The position numbers and the translations under genes were made by a program. 64,000 nucleotides of DNA from the NCBI RefSeq assembly GCF_003013715.1, contig NC_072812.1, positions 620,001-684,000 on the forward strand, read 5' to 3'. The stretch's first letter is position 1, and the number at the start of each line of letters is the position of its first letter. Positions 35,534-45,785 of this stretch are shown here, in pieces. The DNA comes from Candidozyma auris (taxonomy: Eukaryota > Ascomycota > Pichiomycetes > Serinales > Metschnikowiaceae). A model generated the notes under the pieces. The model made no database searches and was not told the DNA's origin. It saw only the letters and a program-made list of their open reading frames with translations.

Positions 35534-38158
35534 ATGGATTTTCAAATAGGTGATAAAGTCACAGTAAGAGATGAAGAAGGGGTCATACGCTTCATTGGAT
35601 CCACTCAATTCGCTGACGGAGATTGGATTGGTATTGAGCTAGACTCTACCCTAGGACGTAACGATGGGGCACTCAATGGAGTGCGATACTTTGAATGCTT
35701 GAAACCAGGAAAATATGGGGTTTTTGTAAGACCGCTGTTAGTGAAGCTGTCAACGTCGCAATACTTACAAAAAGCGCTGCAAGTGACAATGGATGTTAAC
35801 GTTTTGGTTGAGCGGTTGCAACAGAAGCTAAAACATGCTCTTGACGAGACTAAGCACGCAAAAGATGAGGTATCTCGTATGGAGATTATATTGAAAGATA
35901 AAGATACCAAATTAGAAAATTTAGAGGTTGATGTCGAAAATGCTGCCGTGGAGAACGAGGATTTGCAGGCTCAGAATGAGAAAATGAAGCGAACCATAGA
36001 AGACCTCCAGCGCGAATATGATGCTCTCAAACAAGATTTCAAAGCTGTGAGCGAGGAGTTGAGCATTAATAGAGAGCTCGAGGATGAGATTTTGGCACAA
36101 GCGCCTTCTCAAGTAAGCGCCAGCGAAGCTATCACTCTCATTAAGCAAAACAAAGAATTCGCAGAAGCACTAAATCAACTCAAATTGACTGTGTCCAATA
36201 AACAAGACGCTGTCAACTTGAAGGACAGTGAACTCATAAGCGTGAAGGAGGAATTTAAATTTCTAAAGGTGGCTCACAGCAAAACTGTCGAAGCATTAAA
36301 GAATTCCGAAGAAACCATCGAAGAGCTTCAAACACAACTAGAAGCGGTCTCTACACTGCACGAACTAGTGGAATATCTCAGTTCTGAGAATGATACCTTG
36401 CAAGAGAGGGTGACTGATCTTGACGCCACAGTTCAAGAGCTCAATGAAATACATGAGATAGATAAAGCATTGTTGCTGGACAGCAAAGAGCAAGAAGAAC
36501 GCCTAAAGGCAGAGATCTCCAGGCTTCTTAATTCAATAGAGTCGTACGAGTCGACGATTGCGGAATTGGCAGAAAACAATTCAGACCTCAAAAGACAACT
36601 TGATCAACACCTTTCGAAATCAAGGAGGTTGCAAGGTGATCCCTCAATAGATCTGAAAAAGGAGGAAGCAAAGGTTACCCTCGAAAAGTCCGACTACTTA
36701 AACAGCATTCTATCTACAACTAAAAAATCAAGACAAGAAATAATCAGCAATCTCATTGGTTCCGACTTCGAGAAGCAGTTTAACGCTTTGATTGAATTAA
36801 GCGATCTCTCAATAAAAGTAAGGGCCCAAATTCTGCTTTTTGAGGAACAGTCAATATATCAACAAAAGATTACTGTAAAGTTGAGGAGACTTTTGGCGAT
36901 GTTTAATTATCTCATTTTGATTTTGAAGCATAATATCCTTGACATTAATGACTCTGATCAGATAATCGACAAGATTAAGAAGACAGAAGAGGAAATAGAT
37001 TTAGTTCACACGCGCTTGTTGAACTCTGATTTTGAAGGCATTGCAGAATCATCACTATTTCAGAGCATGTTGAATATCTCATTAGCGTTTGAAAGTCCAG
37101 AAATGGGCAATCATGCCGAGTTGACTTACATATTGGAGAATATGATGGCGGAGGCTGATCTTCTCGTGAAAATTGTGAGGCATATCGAAGTATCATCATT
37201 GGGAAGAACTTTCAGTGGTCTCGCAGAGATATACACCACTACCAAAGATTGCATAATCTCGGGCGATTTCCTTCTAAAAGAACTCCACAACAGCATCGAC
37301 AGAGATTTGATGAACTTGAATGCCTTGTCGCTAGACTCATTGTCACTCTTGAGAAATAGCTTATGGGAGATAATATCTGACATTTGTGATTTGAAGATGG
37401 TTGATGAAGATGATGTCAGCGAAGCCGTTTGTGAAGCTGTGAGCACTTTTCAACTGCGCCATCCAGCTCTTGAAGAGGATATAAATCGATTAAAGTTTTT
37501 GAGAGATGATCTCGCCAATATAAAGTTAGTGTTCAGTGATTCTGCGTCGAAGTCTTTCGTTTTGAATTTCAGTCAACAAACTAATAGTACGGAGTGCTCT
37601 TCAAGTAATGATGCGGCATTGGCAGTAAAGGATAAACAGATTCACGACCTACTGTTAAACATAAAGCTTCTTGAGCATAACTTACAGTCCATGACGGAAA
37701 GTTATACGTCGGAATCCCAAAGACTCGAAAACCTTGTCGAGGAACTCAAAGAAGGGCACGCTCGTCTAGAGCTCCAGTATAAGTCATTGATGAATGAGAA
37801 TCTTACTTTGGAAAAGAAGGCGCATGAACTTCTCTCCCTCGATGCGATAACGGAAGCTGGTCAGCAAACCAAACACTTTGGTGATTTAGTTTCGAAGAAG
37901 AGGTATACCGAAGAGATGGCCCTTTGCGAGGAGATAGCATTCTTAAGAAGCTTACTTCGAAAGAAACCAATGCCATCGAAAAGAAAGACAGGTGAAGTTC
38001 TGTGGTTAAGGCAGCCGATCTCGATAAATTGGAGAAATATTGACGCGCCTCATTTCATGAGGTGGGCTCATGAAAGGCGTGCTTACGCTATTCGTATGTC
38101 AACAAGCTCTACACAACAGATGCCGAAGCATCGGCTTAACTTCCAAAGATGTACTTGA
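35534..38158 (+). CDS. NIP100: dynactin p150Glued-type subunit (CAP-Gly protein)
   Basis: Large dynactin subunit that links dynein to microtubules for spindle positioning. The CAP-Gly domain covers about residues 1-70, with the tubulin-tail motif as GRNDG and GKYGVFVRP. Most of the remaining protein is coiled coil, with heptads from about 90 to 390, a more ordered middle, and another coil near 700-800. Length 874 aa is near yeast Nip100 (868). The last 60-70 residues, from about KKPMPSKRK onward, are Trp/Arg/His-rich, unlike the preceding coil. It ends 16 bp from the convergent SPT14. Confidence 0.85.
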   Translation: MDFQIGDKVTVRDEEGVIRFIGSTQFADGDWIGIELDSTLGRNDGALNGVRYFECLKPGKYGVFVRPLLVKLSTSQYLQKALQVTMDVNVLVERLQQKLKHALDETKHAKDEVSRMEIILKDKDTKLENLEVDVENAAVENEDLQAQNEKMKRTIEDLQREYDALKQDFKAVSEELSINRELEDEILAQAPSQVSASEAITLIKQNKEFAEALNQLKLTVSNKQDAVNLKDSELISVKEEFKFLKVAHSKTVEALKNSEETIEELQTQLEAVSTLHELVEYLSSENDTLQERVTDLDATVQELNEIHEIDKALLLDSKEQEERLKAEISRLLNSIESYESTIAELAENNSDLKRQLDQHLSKSRRLQGDPSIDLKKEEAKVTLEKSDYLNSILSTTKKSRQEIISNLIGSDFEKQFNALIELSDLSIKVRAQILLFEEQSIYQQKITVKLRRLLAMFNYLILILKHNILDINDSDQIIDKIKKTEEEIDLVHTRLLNSDFEGIAESSLFQSMLNISLAFESPEMGNHAELTYILENMMAEADLLVKIVRHIEVSSLGRTFSGLAEIYTTTKDCIISGDFLLKELHNSIDRDLMNLNALSLDSLSLLRNSLWEIISDICDLKMVDEDDVSEAVCEAVSTFQLRHPALEEDINRLKFLRDDLANIKLVFSDSASKSFVLNFSQQTNSTECSSSNDAALAVKDKQIHDLLLNIKLLEHNLQSMTESYTSESQRLENLVEELKEGHARLELQYKSLMNENLTLEKKAHELLSLDAITEAGQQTKHFGDLVSKKRYTEEMALCEEIAFLRSLLRKKPMPSKRKTGEVLWLRQPISINWRNIDAPHFMRWAHERRAYAIRMSTSSTQQMPKHRLNFQRCT

Positions 38159-38174
38159 TCTGACATCAATCTTT

Positions 38175-39497
38175 TCAGGTCTTTATTGCGTTCTTATTTT
38201 TTTTAGGCCATTTGACTGCACGGTCGATATGTTCAGCAGGATAAAAGAACTCTAAAATAATAAGGAAAATAATATCGACGATTACACACAACGCATAGAG
38301 CTTTCCTGCGATTACACCACAGCAGTAATAGTTCCCTAACCTGTCAAGCAATGGCTTATTTATTGGTTTCGTATCCAACGAGTGATAAACTTTTTCGGTT
38401 CGCTTTGCAATGTTCGCCCAGCTATACATCTTTGCAACTTCTTTATGAAACTGTGATGTATCAATTGCACCCAGTTTGACAAGCTCTATGGCACCTGAAA
38501 GAGCCAGTACCAATGAATCCTCCTCTGGATTTGCGAAAGAAGTCATATGGTGTGGAAGAACTTCAGGAATTCCCCCTACTTTTGTAGTCACAACGTACAA
38601 GCCACACGAGGCAGCTTCCACGATGACTGTTCCAAATGCCTCGGTTAATGAAGGATGCAAGTAAATGTCGCCTTGAATCATGACATCTCGTACCTCTTCA
38701 TGTTTCACAGCACCAATGAGCGAAACCCTTTCTTGTAAGAAGAATTTTTCTCTCATTTGCTCCAAGTCTAGGAATTTCGGTCCGTCACCCGCAATTATGA
38801 AATCTACGTTTGGGTCCGCAGCACAGATACGTGGAACTATCGCTGTCAAAAGGTCTGCTCCCTTGTTAGGAAAGAGTCTGGAAATCACAACTATAGTCAC
38901 TCGAGACTTGTCTCGACTTCTAGAAAAGTCTGGTGCGAAATCGGCAGATATAACAGCATTTGGAATCACAGAAACATCACTTGGATCTAGAGATGCTCGT
39001 AGCGTGGTGTTCTCTTTACAGGTATGAGAAACGCATATAACATGGCTTATATCACTGAGGGTAAATTTTAGGAGTTTATTACCCACAATCGAGTTGAAAT
39101 CAGCGAAACCAAATAATGAATGATCTGTGAATACAGTTTTAAGCCCCATAGTACGTCCATGGAATATGGCCTCGCACCCCAAACTAGAGAAGGAACCGTG
39201 GCCGTGTACAATGTCTATTTCCTCTCTTATAAATATATTTCGTAGAATGGGGAAAGCCAGAAAGACTGTAGGAAATGTAGTACTTCTGTAAACTTGAAGG
39301 AAAGCTAAATAATACACTCGTAGTCCGTTTGTCAACATGCGTACTCCTGTTCGAGAACCATAGTCGTGAGTGATTATGATGACTGTGTGACCCAACTCAA
39401 TTAGCTTTTGCGAAAGGTGATAGACATGGAACTCAACTCCACCTGGTTGGGGGAAAAAATAGTCCGTGACCATCGCTATGTTGTGCTTTTTTCTCAT
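38175..39497 (-). CDS. SPT14: GPI GlcNAc transferase catalytic subunit (PIG-A)
   Basis: Catalytic subunit (Gpi3) of the ER enzyme that starts GPI-anchor synthesis by moving GlcNAc to phosphatidylinositol. The 440-aa product has the glycosyltransferase-4 fold: MVTDYFFPQPGGVEFHVYHL at the start, NKGADLLTAIVPRICA in the donor half, and the EX7E motif EAFGTVIVE near residue 300. A hydrophobic segment close to the C-terminus (LYALCVIVDIIFLIILEFF) is the ER anchor. A GTG two codons upstream is ignored; the first ATG is at 39497. It shares GPI logic with the anchored protein at 8689 only by pathway. Confidence 0.92.
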   Translation of the reverse strand: MRKKHNIAMVTDYFFPQPGGVEFHVYHLSQKLIELGHTVIIITHDYGSRTGVRMLTNGLRVYYLAFLQVYRSTTFPTVFLAFPILRNIFIREEIDIVHGHGSFSSLGCEAIFHGRTMGLKTVFTDHSLFGFADFNSIVGNKLLKFTLSDISHVICVSHTCKENTTLRASLDPSDVSVIPNAVISADFAPDFSRSRDKSRVTIVVISRLFPNKGADLLTAIVPRICAADPNVDFIIAGDGPKFLDLEQMREKFFLQERVSLIGAVKHEEVRDVMIQGDIYLHPSLTEAFGTVIVEAASCGLYVVTTKVGGIPEVLPHHMTSFANPEEDSLVLALSGAIELVKLGAIDTSQFHKEVAKMYSWANIAKRTEKVYHSLDTKPINKPLLDRLGNYYCCGVIAGKLYALCVIVDIIFLIILEFFYPAEHIDRAVKWPKKNKNAIKT

Positions 39498-39601
39498 TCT
39501 CACCTATTAGTGATGGGTTAAGTAGCTATCTATATGTGTATCGCAATGCGCGCATATTTACAAAGCATCCATGGAATCTTTGTTACAGTTAGATACTCTA
39601 C

Positions 39602-41401
39602 TTAACGTGCAAAGGCATCTGGCGGAAGAGTAGATGCCGAGATTTTGAAGTTTGATATGCATTGTTGGTAGTCCCAGTTGCTTTGTTGGCAAAGCAACAC
39701 CCCGTACTCGATGTTGAGCTTTGTCTCTAGGAGGACTTTCACAAGTAATTCCTGCTGCATGACATTCAAATTGGCCTTGACTTGAGCAGGAAGGTCCGCT
39801 GCTGTGGGCACGTTGACTCCAGGGGGGGTGGGGGTGTTCGTGTTGGGAACTCCAGGGCTTGGTGTTGCCGCTGTTCCTACGGCTGGAGCTGGCGATGGCG
39901 TGTTTTGAGGTTGTGGAGATGCTTGGGTAATCTGTTCAGGCCTGAAAGCGTCTGACCCAACATCTGAATGAACACATAGAAGATCACTGGCCACTATCAT
40001 GCTATTATTTGGCCCGGGTATGACAATGAGAGTTCTGTCGAATCCTTTGGTACCGAGGGTCACTTTCTTTTTGGGTTGATATTTGTTCCTTGCATGATTG
40101 TTGTTCATTTGCTCCAAATTTTCCGGTGGTGCAACTTCTTTGTAACTCCCATGCAAAGTTATACTAATAGCTCCCATCTGCGGTAATCGGTAGCACTCCA
40201 TGCTGAAATCATCAGGCTTTGTTAATAATTCATGCTGTGTCTTGGGTATTTGTGTGAACGATTTAAAAATTTGTTCTTGTCCGTGAGCTAGTTTACCCAT
40301 TCTGACTTTGGCAGAGGACATCTTAGTCAAGTTTCTTGATAAAGGAAGGTAATACGAAAAGTCAGGCAAGTCCTTCGAATCAAACGCTTTCGGATGAGAC
40401 ATGTCGATCTGCACTGAGAACTGTGATTCGTTTTGATATAGAACCATAAGTTGTTGGCGATTGCTGTCCCATAGGTTATAGAAATTTGTGATGAAATTCG
40501 TCGAAAGAGCTCTAGTTTCATCGTCTTGGAAGAACATAGCTTGAGGACGGTCAAACAGTAGGCTTAGATTTTTACGAAGAGCTTCTTCATTTCTCAAGAC
40601 CTCACCATCCAAAATAACTAGACGAGGGAACACTTTAAGAAGCTCTGATTTTATAGAATTAACTTCAGTAGGATTGGTGGTGTTGAGGAGTGGATTCCCT
40701 GCGAGAATAAGTTCTCTAAGGTAGCCAAGCTTCTTTTTCCAAACTTCAAAAACCTTCACTCGCGCCAACCTATTATTCAGCAAGGCCAAATTTTGCAATT
40801 TAGGAAACTCGCGAGCCAAATCTGAGACAGTCGTAAGATCAGTGAGATCGTTATTGGATAAATCTGCGCTGGTGAAGTCTAACTTCATTTCACAGGCCAC
40901 TTTTATCATTGCAGTGATGACTTTCGATTTAGTCGAAACGGATGAGAAAAACCCCTTTGCTGAAAGAGTAGGGTCTTGTTGAACAGCGCTCAAATTCAAA
41001 AGTTTGAGTTCAGGATTATATCTCAGCTTTAAGAACATTTTGAGCGTCTGGACAGTGTTGTCTGGTCCTCCTTGTGCACCAAAACCCAGTTGCTGATTTG
41101 AATTGACCTTAAATATCTTCAACACGCCGCCCGCAAACCTCACACCAGACCAGCTCGTTAGCTGGTCCGCTTCGCTGGGAGAGCGAACAAAGCCTCGTAT
41201 TCCACCAGTTGCATTGTTAACAGTGTAGTTGGTAACTGTGATTTTGCATTTTCGGGAGATGAAACTAATACACTCTTGAGCAGAGGCGCCATTCCAGCCA
41301 GTTATTTCAACCTCCACTCCATTATTCCCGCTGATATTGGAGAATGCATTATTATTCAGACCGAAACCACCAAGGTTGCCCCTACCACCTCTGAAGGACA
41401 T
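39602..41401 (-). CDS. MEX67: mRNA export receptor
   Basis: Mex67, with Mtr2, carries mRNA through the nuclear pore. The 599-aa product (yeast 599) has the family order: an RNA-binding N-terminal fold, leucine-rich repeats (FPKLQNLALLNNRLARVKVF, LRELILAGNPLLNT), an NTF2-like domain (about 310-470, including FITNFYNLWDSNRQQLMVLY), a Pro/Thr linker (TPTPPGVNVPTAADLP) and a C-terminal UBA-like TAP-C domain with NWDYQQCISNF. The linker's low complexity is usual. The start is the first ATG. Confidence 0.94.
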   Translation of the reverse strand: MSFRGGRGNLGGFGLNNNAFSNISGNNGVEVEITGWNGASAQECISFISRKCKITVTNYTVNNATGGIRGFVRSPSEADQLTSWSGVRFAGGVLKIFKVNSNQQLGFGAQGGPDNTVQTLKMFLKLRYNPELKLLNLSAVQQDPTLSAKGFFSSVSTKSKVITAMIKVACEMKLDFTSADLSNNDLTDLTTVSDLAREFPKLQNLALLNNRLARVKVFEVWKKKLGYLRELILAGNPLLNTTNPTEVNSIKSELLKVFPRLVILDGEVLRNEEALRKNLSLLFDRPQAMFFQDDETRALSTNFITNFYNLWDSNRQQLMVLYQNESQFSVQIDMSHPKAFDSKDLPDFSYYLPLSRNLTKMSSAKVRMGKLAHGQEQIFKSFTQIPKTQHELLTKPDDFSMECYRLPQMGAISITLHGSYKEVAPPENLEQMNNNHARNKYQPKKKVTLGTKGFDRTLIVIPGPNNSMIVASDLLCVHSDVGSDAFRPEQITQASPQPQNTPSPAPAVGTAATPSPGVPNTNTPTPPGVNVPTAADLPAQVKANLNVMQQELLVKVLLETKLNIEYGVLLCQQSNWDYQQCISNFKISASTLPPDAFAR

Positions 41402-41722
41402 GTTAGCAGGCCGGTGAGGTTGACTTTGAGCTTTGGTATTTCTGAGGTTCCAAAGTCAATTTTTTCTCTCTGCGCTCACTTTGCATTCACATCCGCACCA
41501 GTGCATACTTCACCAGAATACTACAGTGGCATCGCGCTACTACATCGCAAAGCTCTACGACATAGACAGATATAATTCCAATACCATATCTTCATTTTCG
41601 TAGACTAAACATAATTCGTTTGGCAATAGTGAAAAGCACCCAATCACCATAAGCCAACTTGTCGTCGAAGGAGTGCGCTGAGATGACAAAAGAAGGGACG
41701 CAAGAATATCTCGAGTCCTCTC
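41402..41722. other. MEX67-DAP1 intergenic region
   Basis: 321 bp upstream of MEX67 and downstream of DAP1 (both on -). I see no specific element. Confidence 0.5.
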
Positions 41723-42157
41723 TCACTCTTTCTCGTTGCTCAAGCTTCCGACAATAGTATACTTGCCCTCAAAATGAGATTCCCAGTTTTCCAAGGACTC
41801 TTTCTCTTCAGCGCTAAGATCAGACAAAGTATCAATGGGCTTGTCAAGAGGCGTAAGAACCGAAGGGTCGAAAGAATTGTAAGCCAAACCTCTCGAAGCA
41901 TCTCTGCCAGCGAAGTTCTCGTATGGGCCACCAGGTCCGTAAAAAGCTTTGCCTGCACTGACATCAAAGACTCTGCCTTTCACTGCAATATAGACCTTTT
42001 CATCATCTTTGCCATTATACTTGGCTAGCGTTTTGGGAGTAAAGGCTGTTTGAACTGGAGGTTCGGCGTTCACTTGAGCTGGAGCTGACATGAAGTCGGA
42101 GATGATCGACTTAGCAAAATACGCAATGAGACATACAATGATAATGAAGGCGATCAT
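41723..42157 (-). CDS. DAP1: membrane heme-binding progesterone receptor-like protein (cytochrome b5 fold)
   Basis: Dap1 is the yeast PGRMC1; it binds heme and supports the sterol P450s Erg11 and Erg5, which affects azole sensitivity. The 144-aa protein starts with one membrane segment (MIAFIIIVCLIAYFAKSIIS) and has the cytochrome b5-like domain KVYIAVKGRVFDVSAGKAFYGPGGPYENFAGRDASRG in the order of the family, with the heme-ligand tyrosine in AFYGPGGPY. The track would open at a TTG two codons earlier; I use the ATG at 42157. Confidence 0.92.
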   Translation of the reverse strand: MIAFIIIVCLIAYFAKSIISDFMSAPAQVNAEPPVQTAFTPKTLAKYNGKDDEKVYIAVKGRVFDVSAGKAFYGPGGPYENFAGRDASRGLAYNSFDPSVLTPLDKPIDTLSDLSAEEKESLENWESHFEGKYTIVGSLSNEKE

Positions 42158-42845
42158 GAGCAATTGATGGAGCCTTTTTTACTTGTCAATGGGTAGATTG
42201 AACTGTTATTGACACAATTCCTTAATTGCCTGTAAAGAGTAAAGGAGGTCTGTACGAGTATCTGAGTCGCATGGTATCACATACAGTGGTGGGGTGCCGT
42301 CACATGACAGATTCACATGCTCCCACAATAAATTGGGATCAATGGCTTCATGATTCAATCGGTAGGGAGCAGATAGTTGGAAAGAAATGAATATTTTTCA
42401 ATCCCCTTAAGATTCATGTGCTCTAATTTTTGATCATCTTTGGTTTGGGCCATCAGGACTAAATTTCTATAACTTGGTGGATATTCGCGAGAACAGTCAA
42501 ATTCTTATTGAACAATCCCACACTGTAAAAACAGTAAGGGAGCAGTATGGATGAATAATAAAGAAATTTGATTTAAAGGGCAAAGTTAAGACTGCCTGAG
42601 GTCATTGGGGCCCTCACGATAGAAGTAGGTTGGTAATTATGATATTTTCGTGGTGCCAGGAAAACGCTCAGAGTAGACGGAAGCTGTGTTTAATTGCACT
42701 TCCTGCTAGTAGGTCAAGGATCAAGGAAAATCCATATGTGTGTCAATGACTTTATGACTCAAGACTCCCAACGCAAATTTGGTGTACGATTACAAGAATG
42801 CATACTTCAGGCGCACTATTGTAGAACCATTTGAAAATAGACATT
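42158..42845. other. DAP1-NAT5 divergent intergenic region
   Basis: 688 bp with no gene supported. A small inverted repeat ACTGT-AAAA-ACAGT occurs at 42522-42535. Promoters for DAP1 and NAT5 must lie here. Confidence 0.5.
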
Positions 42846-43370
42846 ATGGGCAGAAACATCATTACGCTAGACGACTTGACAGTCAACAATATTGGTACTT
42901 TTAAAAAAATTTTACTGGTGACTTTGCCAACATCGTATCCAGAGACATGGCTCAAAGATGCATTTAATAATGATCACATAGTCAAGTTAGCCTTCTACAG
43001 TGAACTTCCGGTGGGCCAAATAAGAGGGAAGTTGTCGAATTCATCTCATAATATATCAAGCTTCGAGTCATCCACTTCAGCTCAATTGAATTCTAAGATA
43101 ATTCCAAACGCAATCTACATTGAGACACTCTCTGTTCTTGAAGCTTATAGAAACCAGGGTATAGGGTCAAAATTGCTTGAATGGATCATCGAGCAAGCTA
43201 AAGAGAGATTCATCCACGAGATATACGTTCATGTGCACATCAAAAATGACAATGCCATCAATTGGTACGAAAAGAAAGGCTTCGAGCGCTCTTCCGAGCC
43301 AGTGAAGGGATACTACGAGCTGCAAAACTTGAATGAGCCGGATGCGCTCGTGCTTACATTAAAGGTATGA
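42846..43370 (+). CDS. NAT5: N-alpha-acetyltransferase NatA-associated subunit (Naa50 type)
   Basis: GNAT-fold protein that sits on the NatA complex at the ribosome; the yeast form has weak or no activity of its own. The predicted 174 aa matches yeast Nat5 (176). The acetyl-CoA loop is RNQGIGSKLLEWI (Q/RxxGxG), with VHVHIKNDNAINWYEKKGF as the following conserved strand-helix. The substrate-side LPTSYPETW corresponds to the human LP/FPVSY region. The frame extends to a TTG at 42831; the first ATG is at 42846. It is convergent with SEC63 (47 bp). Confidence 0.88.
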   Translation: MGRNIITLDDLTVNNIGTFKKILLVTLPTSYPETWLKDAFNNDHIVKLAFYSELPVGQIRGKLSNSSHNISSFESSTSAQLNSKIIPNAIYIETLSVLEAYRNQGIGSKLLEWIIEQAKERFIHEIYVHVHIKNDNAINWYEKKGFERSSEPVKGYYELQNLNEPDALVLTLKV

Positions 43371-43417
43371 TTTTCGCAGACAATAGACGAACTTTACATA
43401 AATTATTATGGTACACT

Positions 43418-45442
43418 CTACTTCTCGGCCTCGTCCTCAGTGTCGGTGTTAATATCACTGAAAACACTTTCGTTGTCATCCTCTTCCTCTTCTTCTTCGG
43501 CAGATGTCTTCTTGACAGCTTCACCTCTGAGCGCTGCTAAAGCCCCAGCAAGGGAGTCCTCTTCTGGGTCAGAGATATCGCTGTCTGAATCTTCCTCTTC
43601 ATCGTCATCGTCATCACCACCACCACCAAAGGCTTTGGCAGCTTTCTTGACGGCTTCCACATTGATAGGGGGATCCAGAACCTTCATCTCTAATGGAATA
43701 TCAACGTCATTACCGAAGTATGCGTTATTTTTCAAAAGAAGCCTGAAGTGAAAAGTGCCTTTAGAGGGAGGAGCAGGTACGGCTAATTTTATTTTGAAAG
43801 AGCTGAGCACAACAACATCCTCCTTACCTTCTATCCATTCCTCCTGTGTGAGTTCTAAGTTGCTTAAGTCAACTCTCTCTAATTTTGCAGCTGCAGTTCC
43901 CTCCACAAATTTATTGTCCCTTTGACCAACGATGTAGCCATCCCAAAAGTTTGCGACTTGACGTGGGTAGTATGGGGCGTATGCATATGGTAGTTCTGGT
44001 TGAGTCTCATTCGATCTCAAAGGGTTCTTCAAATCTTCGATGTCTTCAACCTCAAGAAAACGCTCTTCGTTGATTTCTGGACAGGATTTAAGTCTCTGGG
44101 ATTTGATGAGGAAATTAATGACGACATGTGTTGTGGAGTTTGGGGTCACGATATCTTCTCCTGGGACACGGAATGTAGCATCAAGAACTCTAATAAAAGG
44201 AATATGTGCAGCAACATCTAGGGCAACTTCGAGCTTGTCAGTGTCAGTAATTCCCAATACCTTACCAACTTCTTCCTTCGGTAAAGTGAGCAATTTACCG
44301 ATTTTTTTCACATCCTGTGATTCAACAGAGGTCTTATCGACAAAAGGAAGTTGCAACAATTCTCTATGCTTGCCAACAGGAGAAGATGCCTGATAAATAC
44401 CCTTGAGCAAATCGTAGGCTGCACTTATCACATCGTGAGCTCTGAAATTGGTGGCAATCTCAATGAAACCTTCGATAAGCAGTGGTAGTTGAGAGATAAG
44501 ATTCAACTTTTCAGCTTCTAGAAGAAGGTCATCGGAAACGCGAGATTCACGATTCATGTGTTTCACAATAATAGACTTAAGCTGTTCGTGGGATAAATTA
44601 GCATATCCAGAGTTGATCTCATGAGATTGGAGTACCCAATCTAAAATGTCAAATGGTGTAAACACCTTTCCGGGGTTCTTGTCAGCCAACTTACGGACAA
44701 ATGTTGCAGCTGTGTCAACATGCAAGCCACCCTTGGTATGACTCTTGACGTTGTTCCACCAAGAGCCGACAACCACAGGCATCAAAACACCAATTAAAAG
44801 GAAGTAGAAGATAACCATGATTGGTGAGTACTTGCCCTCCACCAAAAACTTCGGAATGGCGATGCCGTGGGTGATTTGCTGTTGACCGTCAGGGTGACCA
44901 TATTTCTTAATGTTCTCCATGGTTACCTCATCAGTCAATGCTCTGTACGCCTGGTTCACACGAAGGAACTGGGCTTCCATTTCCTTTCTCATTGTTTCAG
45001 AGTACTTCACAAGCTTATCGGGATGATAGATCAAGGACAATTTCTTGTATTTGGACTTTATCTCCTTCTCATTTGCCGAGTATGGCAAATCCAAAATCGT
45101 ATGGGGATCAAAGAACCCCTGCAAGCTTACCTCCTTGGCAAAACTAGTCCAGATGAATGCAACTAGACCCCAGCCCAAAACGAGAAACAAGAGCTTCTTG
45201 TTGAAAATTCTGTCTGATTTGGCCTTTGAGTAAAACCTATCAATTGCATCTGCATGCTCCAAGTTCAAAGTCCTATGGTTATGTTCAATGCTGCCCTTTA
45301 TACGCTTCTTGGCTGGGGTCCCCATGCCTGCGGCACCCCACAAATATATAACGGTAATGGGCAACAAGGCGAACACAAGCAAAGCCAACACGAAGTATGG
45401 CCATGTTTCAGACCCTTCGTCGTAACTGTATTCGGAATCCAT
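43418..45442 (-). CDS. SEC63: ER translocon subunit with DnaJ domain
   Basis: Sec63 joins the Sec61 channel and recruits Kar2/BiP for post-translational import. In 674 aa, two membrane segments (about 15-36 and 84-101) precede a lumenal J domain with HPD at 140-142, then a third membrane segment (about 205-228), then the cytosolic Brl/Sec63 fold and FN3-like part, and a highly acidic tail (EEEEDDNESVFSDINTDTED-like). Length is near yeast (663). As an ER-folding component it is a plausible Hac1 target, which is inference. Confidence 0.94.
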   Translation of the reverse strand: MDSEYSYDEGSETWPYFVLALLVFALLPITVIYLWGAAGMGTPAKKRIKGSIEHNHRTLNLEHADAIDRFYSKAKSDRIFNKKLLFLVLGWGLVAFIWTSFAKEVSLQGFFDPHTILDLPYSANEKEIKSKYKKLSLIYHPDKLVKYSETMRKEMEAQFLRVNQAYRALTDEVTMENIKKYGHPDGQQQITHGIAIPKFLVEGKYSPIMVIFYFLLIGVLMPVVVGSWWNNVKSHTKGGLHVDTAATFVRKLADKNPGKVFTPFDILDWVLQSHEINSGYANLSHEQLKSIIVKHMNRESRVSDDLLLEAEKLNLISQLPLLIEGFIEIATNFRAHDVISAAYDLLKGIYQASSPVGKHRELLQLPFVDKTSVESQDVKKIGKLLTLPKEEVGKVLGITDTDKLEVALDVAAHIPFIRVLDATFRVPGEDIVTPNSTTHVVINFLIKSQRLKSCPEINEERFLEVEDIEDLKNPLRSNETQPELPYAYAPYYPRQVANFWDGYIVGQRDNKFVEGTAAAKLERVDLSNLELTQEEWIEGKEDVVVLSSFKIKLAVPAPPSKGTFHFRLLLKNNAYFGNDVDIPLEMKVLDPPINVEAVKKAAKAFGGGGDDDDDEEEDSDSDISDPEEDSLAGALAALRGEAVKKTSAEEEEEEDDNESVFSDINTDTEDEAEK

Positions 45443-45785
45443 GCTGGTGGGTTGGGTGAACGGTGGCTAACTTTTTTTACTTTTTCTGACGTTGGTGCTC
45501 GAGGTGAGCCAAGACTGCAGAAAAGTAAGCGACACGGTAGCCTTGCTCGTAGTAAGTATTAACAGTGAAGGAAAGCTCAATTTGTGGAGAAGGAAGAACA
45601 TGAAAGAATAAAACCCACAAAACAATTCTAAATAGGTGTATATAACAACTCTTTATTACTTACCTAATTTTAAGTGAGGGACGTGGGGATCTCCAGCGGT
45701 GGCGCGGATATTGTTTCGAATTCGTGCTGGTAGACTTACATTATGGATTCCAAAACGTACAAGTTGATGAATGCTACTTAAAATA
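45443..45785. other. SEC63 promoter and ADE17 3' region
   Basis: 343 bp with no gene. I see no certain unfolded-protein-response element. Confidence 0.45.

Noticed and set aside
43440..43751. Serine-rich open frame on + inside SEC63
   Set aside because: Shadow of the acidic SEC63 tail read on the other strand.
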